DNA of 15,184 nt from Silvimonas sp. (lineage in GTDB: Bacteria > Pseudomonadota > Gammaproteobacteria > Burkholderiales > Chitinibacteraceae), in NCBI GenBank assembly GCA_030151005.1, contig JASLES010000352.1:1-15184 (forward strand). The letters run 5' to 3'. The position numbers were made by a program, and so were the translations under genes. Each line of letters opens with the position of its first letter. The stretch's first letter is position 1. Below are positions 1 to 6,249 of this stretch, piece after piece. The notes under the pieces were generated by a model that worked only from the letters and a program-made list of their open reading frames with translations, had not been told where the DNA came from and did no database searches.

Positions 1-43
1 CCGCAGGCGCTGAAAATGGTGTTCTTGCTACCGGCGTAGCTGG

Positions 44-64
44 ATTCCGGCTCAAGGCCGGAAT
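44..64. repeat. Dispersed-repeat-like hairpin
   Basis: A perfect 8-bp inverted repeat (ATTCCGGC / GCCGGAAT) flanks a 5-base loop, inside the phrase TGGATTCCGG...CCGGAATGACG. This wording resembles short interspersed palindromes that occur in many copies between genes of proteobacteria; that it is repeated in this genome is inference, because only one copy lies in the window. It sits just beyond the stop of the small oxidase assembly gene and could also shape the 3' end of, or stabilise, the cox message. It has no U-tract on either strand, so it is not a standard intrinsic terminator. The remaining bases 1-115 show no gene I can support. Confidence 0.55.
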
Positions 65-115
65 GACGAAGTCGTGGTATGCAGGACGATGTGGCATTCA
101 CAATCCCTCACCCAC

Positions 116-244
116 TCAATTCCCGAACAGCCAGTGCCGCGCCATGATTCCCACAAAGAACACCAGCGCCACGCTGGCCAGGATCAAGGCGGTGCGCAGG
201 TTGCGGCGGCGGTCGGGCTGATCATCACGCATCAGGTTCTCCAT
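116..244 (-). CDS. Cytochrome oxidase small assembly protein (42 aa)
   Basis: This 42-residue protein has a charged N-terminus (MENLMRDDQPDRRR) and one hydrophobic helix (about residues 19-35), then ends in RHWLFGN, so it should be a single-span inner-membrane peptide with its N-terminus in the cytoplasm. Its ATG lies one base after the coxA stop (TGA-G-ATG) and a GGAG motif ends 7 bases upstream, inside the end of coxA, so translation is probably coupled. In Betaproteobacteria a short ORF of this size and architecture is usually found between coxA and ctaG and is annotated as a cytochrome oxidase small assembly protein. Position, length and topology support the call; the exact function in oxidase assembly is not known to me. 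It is small enough to be missed by automated gene calling. Confidence 0.8.
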   Translation of the reverse strand: MENLMRDDQPDRRRNLRTALILASVALVFFVGIMARHWLFGN

Positions 245-245
245 C

Positions 246-1907
246 TCAGTGCTCCAGCCCTTGGGCAATCAGGCCACGGCGGACCAGTGCCTCGTCCGGC
301 GGGGTTTCCCAGGTGTGATGCGGGGCGGGAGAGTCGACTTCCCATTCCAGCGTGTGTGCGCCATCCCATGGTTTGGCCGGGGCTTTGCCGACGCCGCCAC
401 GGATGGTGTGGATCACGTTGTAGAGGAAGAAAATCTGCGCAAAGCCAAACAGGAAGGCGCCGACCGAGGCCACTTCGTTAAAGGTGGTGAACTGCAGCGC
501 GTAATCCGGAATACGGCGTGGCATGCCGGCCAGCCCCAGGAAGTGCATCGGGAAGAAGGTGATGTTGAAAGAAATCATCGACCACCAGAAATGAATCTTG
601 CCCATGCGTTCGCTGTACATATAGCCAGACCATTTGGGCAGCCAGTAGTAGGTGGCGCCAAACAGGCTAAAGAGCGCGCCAGCCACCAGCACATAGTGAA
701 AATGCGCCACCACGTAATACGTGCCATGCAGGGCGATGTCGACAGGTGCCAAAGACAGTACGAGGCCAGAGAACCCGCCAATGGTGAACAGACACAAGAA
801 ACCAATGGCAAACAGCATGGGCGTTTCAAAGCTCATGGAGCCTTGCCACATGGTGGCAATCCAGTTGAACACTTTCACGCCCGTCGGCACTGCAATCAGC
901 ATGGTCATGAACATGTAGAAGAGCTGCGCCGTGGCCGGAAAGCCCACCGCAAACATGTGGTGACCCCACACCATGAAAGAGAGGATGGCAATGGCGCAGA
1001 CGGCGTAGACCATCGAGACATAGCCAAACAGCGGTTTGCGGCTGAAGGTCGGCAAAATCTGGCTGACCACGCCAAATGCCGGCAGCGCCATGATGTAGAC
1101 CTCTGGGTGGCCGAAGAACCAGAACACGTGCTGGAACAGAATCGGGTCACCACCGCCGGCCGCGTTGAAGAAGTGCGTACCAAAGTGGCGATCGGTCAGC
1201 AGCATGGTCACCGCGCCCGCCAGTACCGGCGCTACCGCGATCAGCAAATAGGCGGTCACGAGGCTGGTCCAGGCAAACAGCGGCATTTTCAGGAGCGTCA
1301 TGCCCGGTGCGCGCATGTTCAGCACGGTGGTCACAATGTTGATCGAGCCCATGATGGAAGACAGACCCATCAGGTGGATGGCGAAGATCCCGAAATCCAT
1401 GCCCGGTCCAAGCTGGACAGACAGCGGCGGGTAGAACGTCCAGCCCGCGCCTGGGCCACCGCCCGGCATAAAGAGGCTGATGATCAGCAACAGCGCGGCC
1501 GGCGGCAGCAGCCAGAAGCTCCAGTTGTTCATGCGCGCAAAGGCCATATCCGGCGCGCCGATCATCAAGGGCAATTGCCAGTTCATCAGGCCGGTAAAGG
1601 CCGGCATGATCGCGCCAAACACCATGATCACGCCGTGCAGCGTGGTCAGCTGGTTGAAGAACTCTGGTTGCCAGAATTGCAGGCCAGGCTGGAAGAGTTC
1701 TGCGCGAATGCACAGGGCAAAGGTGCCGCCCAAGAGGAACATGCTGAAGGCAAACCACAAATACATGGTGCCGATGTCTTTGTGGTTGGTGGCGTATACC
1801 CAGCGACGCCAGCCAGAATGCGCGGCGCCGTGATGGCCGTCGCCGTGGCCGGCGTGTGCGTCATGATCCGCGTCGTGCGGGTGCAGTGTTTCGGTGGCAG
1901 TGGTCAT
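246..1907 (-). CDS. coxA: Cytochrome c oxidase subunit I
   Basis: Catalytic subunit of the aa3/caa3 terminal oxidase: it reduces O2 to water and pumps protons across the inner membrane. The 553-residue protein has 12 hydrophobic helices and all diagnostic residues: low-spin heme a ligands H91 and H404, heme a3 ligand H402 (AHFHY), CuB ligands H267, H316 and H317, the HPEVY motif with E269 and the crosslinked Y271, K345 of the K-channel and D120 (GAPDMAF) of the D-channel, which marks an A1-type heme-copper oxidase. The reading frame stays open 27 codons upstream, but that would run into coxB; the ATG at 1907 is preceded by AGGGAA and leaves a 22-base gap after coxB, so I chose it. The N-terminal 30 residues are unusually rich in His and Asp. 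It is the second gene of the coxB-coxA-small protein operon. Confidence 0.97.
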   Translation of the reverse strand: MTTATETLHPHDADHDAHAGHGDGHHGAAHSGWRRWVYATNHKDIGTMYLWFAFSMFLLGGTFALCIRAELFQPGLQFWQPEFFNQLTTLHGVIMVFGAIMPAFTGLMNWQLPLMIGAPDMAFARMNNWSFWLLPPAALLLIISLFMPGGGPGAGWTFYPPLSVQLGPGMDFGIFAIHLMGLSSIMGSINIVTTVLNMRAPGMTLLKMPLFAWTSLVTAYLLIAVAPVLAGAVTMLLTDRHFGTHFFNAAGGGDPILFQHVFWFFGHPEVYIMALPAFGVVSQILPTFSRKPLFGYVSMVYAVCAIAILSFMVWGHHMFAVGFPATAQLFYMFMTMLIAVPTGVKVFNWIATMWQGSMSFETPMLFAIGFLCLFTIGGFSGLVLSLAPVDIALHGTYYVVAHFHYVLVAGALFSLFGATYYWLPKWSGYMYSERMGKIHFWWSMISFNITFFPMHFLGLAGMPRRIPDYALQFTTFNEVASVGAFLFGFAQIFFLYNVIHTIRGGVGKAPAKPWDGAHTLEWEVDSPAPHHTWETPPDEALVRRGLIAQGLEH

Positions 1908-1929
1908 GGTGAGTTCCCTGATTTGCCGT

Positions 1930-3033
1930 TTACTTGCGGGCCGCTTTGACTTCAGCCGGCAGTACAAAGTCGCCGTCATGATTGCCAAAGCTGTTGCGTT
2001 CGTAGCTGATGACCGCCGCGATCTCGGTGTCGGACAAACCCGCCCACGAGGGCATCGCGTTCTTGCCAGTCAGCACAATATGGATGTGACCTTCTTTGGG
2101 GCCGGTGGCGATCTTGCTGCCTGCCAGCGCCGGGAATGGCCCGCCACCCTTGCCGTCAATCTTGTGACACGCCGCGCAGTTGGCTTCAAACACCGTTTTA
2201 CCGCGGGCAATCAACTCATCCTTGGTCCACTTCTTGTTCGGGTCGTCCTGTGCGGCTTTGGCTTTCTTCTGCTGGTCAGCGACCCAGGTCTTGAAGTCCG
2301 CATCGGACACCACCTTCACCACGATCGGCATATATCCATGATCGCGCCCGCACAGCTCCGTGCACTGGCCGCGATAGGTTCCGACATGATCAGCGGTAAA
2401 CCAGGTGTCCCGGATAAAGCCGGGAATGGCGTCTTGCTTGACGCCCAGCGCCGGCACATACCAGCTGTGGATCACATCGTTGGCCGTGGTCATGATGCGT
2501 ACCCGCTTGCCTACCGGCACCACCACGGGCTCATCGACTTCCAGCAGGTATTGGGGGTTCTTGGCCACGTCACCCTTGTAGTTGTCGATCTGCAGACGGG
2601 GCGTGGCCAGATGGCTGCGGTAGCCAAAGCCGTAATCCAGATATTCGTAACCCCATTGCCACTGGTAACCGGTGGCCTTGATGGTGACGTCCGGATCGCG
2701 GGTGTCTTTCTGATCGAGGACAAGGCGCGCTGCAGGCCAGGCCATGACGGCCAGAATGAGCGCGGGGATGATGGTCCACGCCACTTCCACCACGGTGTTT
2801 TCGTGAAAGTTGCGGGCAACGTGACCCTGGGATTTTCTGTGCTTGAAGATCGAGTAGAACATCAAGCCGAACACCACCACAAAGATCACCACGATGATCA
2901 GCATGATCCACGTGTGTAGATCGTAAATGCGGCTGGCGATGGAAGATTGCGGGGTCTGGAACGTGTACAAACTATCGGCAAAAGCAAACGCTGGCGTACA
3001 GGACAGCGCGGCGCAAAGTCGCCTGAGCAGCAT
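1930..3033 (-). CDS. coxB: Cytochrome c oxidase subunit II with fused cytochrome c
   Basis: Subunit II accepts electrons from cytochrome c and passes them through CuA to subunit I. The 367-residue protein has an N-terminal signal-like segment (about 1-19, possible cleavage at AFA-DS), two membrane helices (about 41-61 and 84-106), and a periplasmic cupredoxin domain with the aromatic stretch YQWQWGYEY. The CuA ligands are all present: H189, C224, E226, C228, H232 and M235. A C-terminal cytochrome c domain follows (about 273-350) with the heme c site C286-A-A-C289-H290 and a likely axial Met at 327 (AMPSW). This fusion is the mark of a caa3-type oxidase. The start has a strong GGAGG six bases upstream. 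As first gene of the operon it sets the promoter for the block. Periplasmic face, inner-membrane anchored. Confidence 0.97.
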   Translation of the reverse strand: MLLRRLCAALSCTPAFAFADSLYTFQTPQSSIASRIYDLHTWIMLIIVVIFVVVFGLMFYSIFKHRKSQGHVARNFHENTVVEVAWTIIPALILAVMAWPAARLVLDQKDTRDPDVTIKATGYQWQWGYEYLDYGFGYRSHLATPRLQIDNYKGDVAKNPQYLLEVDEPVVVPVGKRVRIMTTANDVIHSWYVPALGVKQDAIPGFIRDTWFTADHVGTYRGQCTELCGRDHGYMPIVVKVVSDADFKTWVADQQKKAKAAQDDPNKKWTKDELIARGKTVFEANCAACHKIDGKGGGPFPALAGSKIATGPKEGHIHIVLTGKNAMPSWAGLSDTEIAAVISYERNSFGNHDGDFVLPAEVKAARK

Positions 3034-3415
3034 CGATAACCTCCAGTGGCGTATTACTCACCTGATAGCCAGATGAATGGCAAAGCACTTGGAGTTGGCG
3101 AGTGTCTCAGTACAGCAACAGCCCAGATTGCGCTGCTACCGACTTTAAAACGAGCACTACGTCAGGTTCGTGCTTGCTTTTCACTGCGGACAGGCTCTTG
3201 TAGGTACTGGCTTTGTTTTCAGCCAGCTTTCCCGGGTTTTGTTTACAAAAGGTAGCAAATTTTTAATGTGACGCAAACCATTGATGCAAAACGCACCTTT
3301 TTGCTGCACCGCTCATCAGTCCGGTGTCTCTTTTTGTGCGGGGTTGACGTAATGATTGCAATAAGCGTGGGAAGAACTACCCGCTAAAGATGCTCATAAG
3401 AGGAGACATAAAATC
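3034..3415. other. Divergent intergenic region, coxB / DUF2189 gene
   Basis: This 382-base spacer separates two divergent genes and is more AT-rich than its surroundings around 3230-3300. It must hold the coxB promoter on the minus strand and the promoter of the DUF2189 gene on the plus strand. TTGACG at 3344-3349 is a good -35-like hexamer for the plus-strand gene, but no convincing -10 lies 16-18 bases downstream. The plus-strand gene has AGAGGAG at about 3399-3405. A 69-codon open frame on the plus strand inside the spacer (3046-3255) has no ribosome binding site and no recognisable protein character, so I do not call it. I found no perfect FNR-type palindrome here. Confidence 0.5.
3249..3276 (-). 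promoter_or_regulatory. Possible coxB promoter
   Basis: On the minus strand, TTGCGT (complement of 3271-3276) is followed after 16 bases by TACCTT (complement of 3249-3254), a modest sigma-70-like pair in the most AT-rich part of the spacer, about 215 bases before the coxB start. The match to consensus is weak, so this is one candidate among several. Confidence 0.22.
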
Positions 3416-4183
3416 ATGGACTTGCACTTGCACGGTCTCGATGACCACTTCTCCATGCCAGAAACCGGCAAGGTGAACGCCATGCGGCCGTTCTACTGGT
3501 TGAAAATGGGCTGGACCGACTTCACGCGTCACCCGCTGCCCAGTCTTTGTTATGGCCTCATCACGGCACTTTTGGGTTTTGCCGTACTGAAAATTGCCTC
3601 CAGCTACACCTACCTCTCTTCTACCGCCGTCACGGGCTTCTTGCTGCTGGCACCCCTTGGCGCATCAGGCATTTACGAACTTACCCACGAGCGTGAAGAA
3701 GGGCGTGAAGCCTCGTTTATCCAGTCTTTGCGGGACGTGGTCCACAACCTGGGGCAGATTGCCTTTATGGGGGTGATCCTGGGTTTCATCGCCATGAGCT
3801 GGGAGCGGATTTCTGCCATCCTGTTTGCGCTGTTTTACGGTGGCGAGGCCGTAGGCATGCAGTTCTTCAGCCATGCGCTGACCTCTGAATACCTGGGCTT
3901 TACCATTGCCTGGTCTCTGGCCGGGCTGGTGCTGGCCTGTGTGGTGTTTGCCATCTCGGCGGTTTCCATCCCCATGCTGGCGCACCGGGACGTGGACACC
4001 ATTACCGCGCTGGTCACCAGCGTGCGCGTGGTGGCAGAAAATATTCCGGCCATGCTGGTTTGGGCGACCATCATCGTGCTGCTGACGGCGGTCGGTTTTG
4101 CCACCTACCTGGTGGGCCTGGTGATCATTTTCCCGCTTTTGGGGCATGCCACCTGGTGTGCTTACCGGGATCTGGTGCACTAA
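3416..4183 (+). CDS. DUF2189 integral membrane protein
   Basis: A 255-residue polytopic inner-membrane protein that I recognise as a DUF2189 family member by its C-terminal signature: a conserved PMLAHRDVDT stretch, an NIPAMLVWA helix, and the ending FPLLGHATWCAYRDLVH. The start MRPFYWLKMGWTDFTRHP (from residue 23) is also typical of the family. Hydrophobic segments lie near residues 45-63, 70-85, 110-145, 160-187 and 212-247, giving about six membrane spans. The ATG at 3416 has AGAGGAG about ten bases upstream. No enzymatic motif is visible and the function of the family is unknown. It is divergent from coxB; members are, from memory, sometimes found beside oxidase genes, so a role in the respiratory membrane is a guess only. 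It appears monocistronic, with two hairpins following the stop. Confidence 0.85.
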   Translation: MDLHLHGLDDHFSMPETGKVNAMRPFYWLKMGWTDFTRHPLPSLCYGLITALLGFAVLKIASSYTYLSSTAVTGFLLLAPLGASGIYELTHEREEGREASFIQSLRDVVHNLGQIAFMGVILGFIAMSWERISAILFALFYGGEAVGMQFFSHALTSEYLGFTIAWSLAGLVLACVVFAISAVSIPMLAHRDVDTITALVTSVRVVAENIPAMLVWATIIVLLTAVGFATYLVGLVIIFPLLGHATWCAYRDLVH

Positions 4184-4198
4184 AACAGTGCCCTTTGC

Positions 4199-4232
4199 GT
4201 ACCGCCTGACCCGCCAAACGGGTGGGCGGTAC
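4199..4232 (+). terminator. Hairpin after DUF2189 gene
   Basis: An 8-bp outer stem (GTACCGCC / GGCGGTAC) continues into a 5-bp inner stem (ACCCG / CGGGT) after a small internal bulge, with a CCAAA loop. It begins 16 bases after the stop codon. No T-run follows, so on its own it is a weak terminator; it may stabilise the 3' end, with the next hairpin doing the termination. Confidence 0.45.
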
Positions 4233-4267
4233 GGGTCTGACTGGTGTTCTGGCTTGCGCGTGCTATC

Positions 4268-4311
4268 AAAACCGTGATGTGTCGATCAGGCAGTCACGGT
4301 TTTTGCTTTTT
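4268..4311 (+). terminator. Intrinsic terminator
   Basis: A perfect 10-bp stem (AAAACCGTGA, 4268-4277, with TCACGGTTTT, 4294-4303) encloses a 16-base loop and is followed by T-rich sequence (TGCTTTTT). The A-rich 5' arm could also make it work for minus-strand transcription. It would end transcription of the DUF2189 gene and isolate the dpp promoter region. Confidence 0.65.
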
Positions 4312-4333
4312 CAACGGGACATCGCAAAAGTCA

Positions 4334-4347
4334 TTGATGAGTATCAA
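4334..4347. promoter_or_regulatory. Perfect FNR/Anr-type binding site
   Basis: TTGATGAGTATCAA matches the FNR-family consensus TTGAT-N4-ATCAA at all ten defined positions. Its centre is at 4340.5, 124 bases before the dppA start. If it acts as a class II activator site (centre at -41.5), transcription would start near 4382 with a poor -10 (TATTCC, 4369-4374). If instead a promoter uses TTGATG (4334-4339) as -35 with TGGAAT (4357-4362, 17-base spacer) as -10, the bound regulator would block it. The sequence alone does not tell activation from repression. The only gene positioned to respond is dppA and its operon. Confidence 0.7.
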
Positions 4348-4357
4348 GCGACCGTGT

Positions 4358-4374
4358 GGAATACGGGTTATTCC
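4358..4374. repeat. Operator-like inverted repeat
   Basis: GGAATA (4358-4363) and TATTCC (4369-4374) form a perfect 6-bp dyad with a 5-base centre (CGGGT). It lies 10 bases downstream of the FNR-type box and overlaps both possible -10 elements of the dpp promoter, which is where a repressor would bind. I do not recognise the regulator. Confidence 0.35.
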
Positions 4375-4417
4375 GAATGGTGTCATCAAGCAGCGTCCTT
4401 AGCATTCGCAGCACAGA

Positions 4418-4443
4418 CCTCGCACAGCGAGGCTTTCTTTTTT
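4418..4443 (+). terminator. Terminator-like hairpin in dppA leader
   Basis: CCTCGC (4418-4423) and GCGAGG (4427-4432) form a perfect GC-rich 6-bp stem with an ACA triloop, followed directly by CTTTCTTTTTT. This has the form of an intrinsic terminator, yet it ends only 21 bases before the dppA ATG and 11 bases before its GGAG motif. It could therefore attenuate dpp expression or, if the promoter lies near 4340-4382, release a short leader RNA. The alternative is that it is simply a barrier against upstream read-through and the real dpp promoter lies in the few bases beyond it, which looks unlikely for lack of space. Confidence 0.6.
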
Positions 4444-4464
4444 ACAAAGGAAACGGAGCAACCA

Positions 4465-6063
4465 ATGAAGCAGATGAAGGCAGGAATCGTCCTTGCATCA
4501 GTTCTGGCCCTGGCCACTGGCGCTAGCCTGGCGGCAGGTAAAACCCTGATTTATTGCTCTGAAGGCAGCCCGGCCGGTTTTGACCCGGCCCGCTATACCA
4601 CCGGCACAGACTTTGATGCCTCTGCAGAAACCATCTACAACCGCCTCGTCGAATTTGCTCCGGGCTCTACACAAATCCGCCCGGGTCTGGCGGATAAATG
4701 GGATGTCAGTGCAGATGGCCGTACCTACACCTTCTATCTGCACAAGGGCGTGAAGTTTCATACCACCCCGTATTTCAAGCCCACGCGAGACTTCAATGCA
4801 GACGATGTGATCTTTACCTTTGCCCGCCTGACCGACAAGAACCTGCCGTTCAACAAGGCCACCAACGCAACCTACCCGTATGCATCGGACATGGGTATGG
4901 ATAGCAATATCGCCAAGGTAGAGAAGATTGACCCGTACACGGTCAAAATCAGCCTGAACAAGGTGGATGCCGCATTCCTGCAAAACATTGCCATGTCGTT
5001 TGCATCGGTGATGTCGGCCGAATACGCCGACCAGTTACTGAAAGCGGGCAAGGCAGACCAGATCAACACCCAGCCGATCGGTACTGGCCCGTTTGTGTTT
5101 CAGGCCTATCAGAAAGACAGCGTGATCCGTTACAACGGCAACACGGAATACTGGCGCAAGGGCGATGTGCGGCTGGACAAGCTGATTTTTGCCATCACCA
5201 CTGACCCGTCCGTGCGCTATCAGAAGCTACAAAAGGGCGAATGCCAGATTATGTCGTACCCGCGCCCGGCAGACCTGAAAGCCATGCAGGCCAACCCGGC
5301 GCTTAAAGTGCCCAGCCAGGCCGGCTTTAACCTGGGTTATGTGAGCTACAACGTCACCCACAAGCCGCTGGACAAGGTGGAAGTGCGCCAGGCGCTGGAT
5401 ATGGCCATCAACAAAAAGGCCATTATCGATGCGGTGTACCAGGGCGCCGGCCAGTTGGCCACCAACCCGATGCCGCCCACCCAATGGTCCTACAACAAGA
5501 CACTGAAAGACGCCCCGCTAGATGTGAACAAGGCCAAGGCCCTGCTGGCCAAAGCCGGCTTGCCCAATGGTTTTGAGATCACGCTGTGGGCCATGCCGGT
5601 ACAACGCCCGTACAACCCCAATGCCAAGCTGATGGCGGAAATGATCCAGAACGACTGGGCCAAGATCGGCGTGAAGGCCAAGATCGTCACCTACGAATGG
5701 GGCGAGTACATCAAGCGCGCCCGCGCCGGTGAAGACGATGCCATGCTGATTGGCTGGAACGGCGACAACGGCGATCCGGACAACTGGCTGGGTACGTTGC
5801 TGGGCTGCGAAGCCGTGGACGGCAACAACTACGGCAAGTGGTGCCAGAAAGATTTCAACGATCTGATCGTAAAGGCCCGCAGCCTGCCCAATCAGGCAGA
5901 GCGCACCAAGCTGTATGAACAAGCCCAGGTCATCTTCAAACGCGACGTGCCGTATACGCCGGTGGCCCACTCCACCGTCTATCAGCCGATGCGTAAAGAA
6001 GTCGATGGCTTCAAGATCAGCCCGTTTGCGCTTAATTCGTTCTACGGTGTTGGTCTGAAATAA
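4465..6063 (+). CDS. dppA: Periplasmic dipeptide-binding protein
   Basis: Substrate-binding component of the Dpp ABC importer (family 5 extracellular solute-binding protein, 532 residues). It captures dipeptides in the periplasm and, in E. coli, also heme, and delivers them to DppBC. The reading frame is open 81 codons further upstream, but the ATG at 4465 has GGAG six bases before it and starts a clear signal peptide (MKQMKAG, hydrophobic core 7-22, cleavage around 23-25). The mature start KTLIYCSEGSPAGFDP is almost that of E. coli DppA. Four cysteines (C31, C260, C448, C460) correspond to its two disulfides, and the peptide-binding stretch GDNGDPDN is at 433-440, preceded by LWAMPVQRPYNPNA (374-387). 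It heads the operon and is separated from dppB by 186 bases with two hairpins, consistent with higher expression than the permease genes. Confidence 0.96.
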   Translation: MKQMKAGIVLASVLALATGASLAAGKTLIYCSEGSPAGFDPARYTTGTDFDASAETIYNRLVEFAPGSTQIRPGLADKWDVSADGRTYTFYLHKGVKFHTTPYFKPTRDFNADDVIFTFARLTDKNLPFNKATNATYPYASDMGMDSNIAKVEKIDPYTVKISLNKVDAAFLQNIAMSFASVMSAEYADQLLKAGKADQINTQPIGTGPFVFQAYQKDSVIRYNGNTEYWRKGDVRLDKLIFAITTDPSVRYQKLQKGECQIMSYPRPADLKAMQANPALKVPSQAGFNLGYVSYNVTHKPLDKVEVRQALDMAINKKAIIDAVYQGAGQLATNPMPPTQWSYNKTLKDAPLDVNKAKALLAKAGLPNGFEITLWAMPVQRPYNPNAKLMAEMIQNDWAKIGVKAKIVTYEWGEYIKRARAGEDDAMLIGWNGDNGDPDNWLGTLLGCEAVDGNNYGKWCQKDFNDLIVKARSLPNQAERTKLYEQAQVIFKRDVPYTPVAHSTVYQPMRKEVDGFKISPFALNSFYGVGLK

Positions 6064-6080
6064 CCGCCGCCAACGGGTTC

Positions 6081-6117
6081 ACGACAAGCCGGCCGCCCCG
6101 CGTGCCGGCTTTGTCGT
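6081..6117 (+). other. dppA-dppB intercistronic hairpin 1
   Basis: ACGACAAGCCGGC (6081-6093) pairs with GCCGGC-T-TTGTCGT (6104-6117), 13 bp with one bulged T and a 10-base loop, starting 17 bases after the dppA stop. There is no T-run after it. Such a stem typically protects the 3' end of the binding-protein message and lowers downstream expression. Confidence 0.6.
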
Positions 6118-6177
6118 CCCTGGGTGTTACGAAAAAGCACCAGCTATAACCGGGAATAAGCCGCCGTTGTATCGCCA

Positions 6178-6194
6178 CTGCCAGGTTCTGGCAG
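6178..6194 (+). other. dppA-dppB intercistronic hairpin 2
   Basis: CTGCCAG (6178-6184) and CTGGCAG (6188-6194) form a perfect 7-bp stem with a GTT loop, 55 bases before the dppB start. It may act with the preceding hairpin as a processing or stability element; there is no T-run. Confidence 0.45.
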
Positions 6195-6249
6195 GATGCA
6201 GCAACCCGCCGTTTCCGGCCTGTTCTTTATCTGTCGCGAGTACGCACAC

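Noticed and set aside
249..1949. 566-codon plus-strand open frame opposite coxA
   Set aside because: It is the antisense of coxA, with a composition rich in His, Arg and Gln and no domain; coxA is certain on the other strand.
3046..3255. 69-codon ORF in the coxB upstream region
   Set aside because: No ribosome binding site, no domain, and it overlaps the region that should hold the coxB promoter.
3344..3361. TTGACGTAATGATTGCAA considered as an FNR site or promoter
   Set aside because: Only one half-site fits the FNR pattern, and no -10 lies at a proper distance from the TTGACG.
3665..4180. 171-codon minus-strand frame opposite the DUF2189 gene
   Set aside because: Composition (many His, Gln, Asn) is that of an antisense frame, with no ribosome binding site or domain.
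4222..4464. 81-codon in-frame N-terminal extension of dppA
   Set aside because: It would bury the signal peptide and covers two terminator-like hairpins and the FNR-type box; the ATG at 4465 has a good ribosome binding site.
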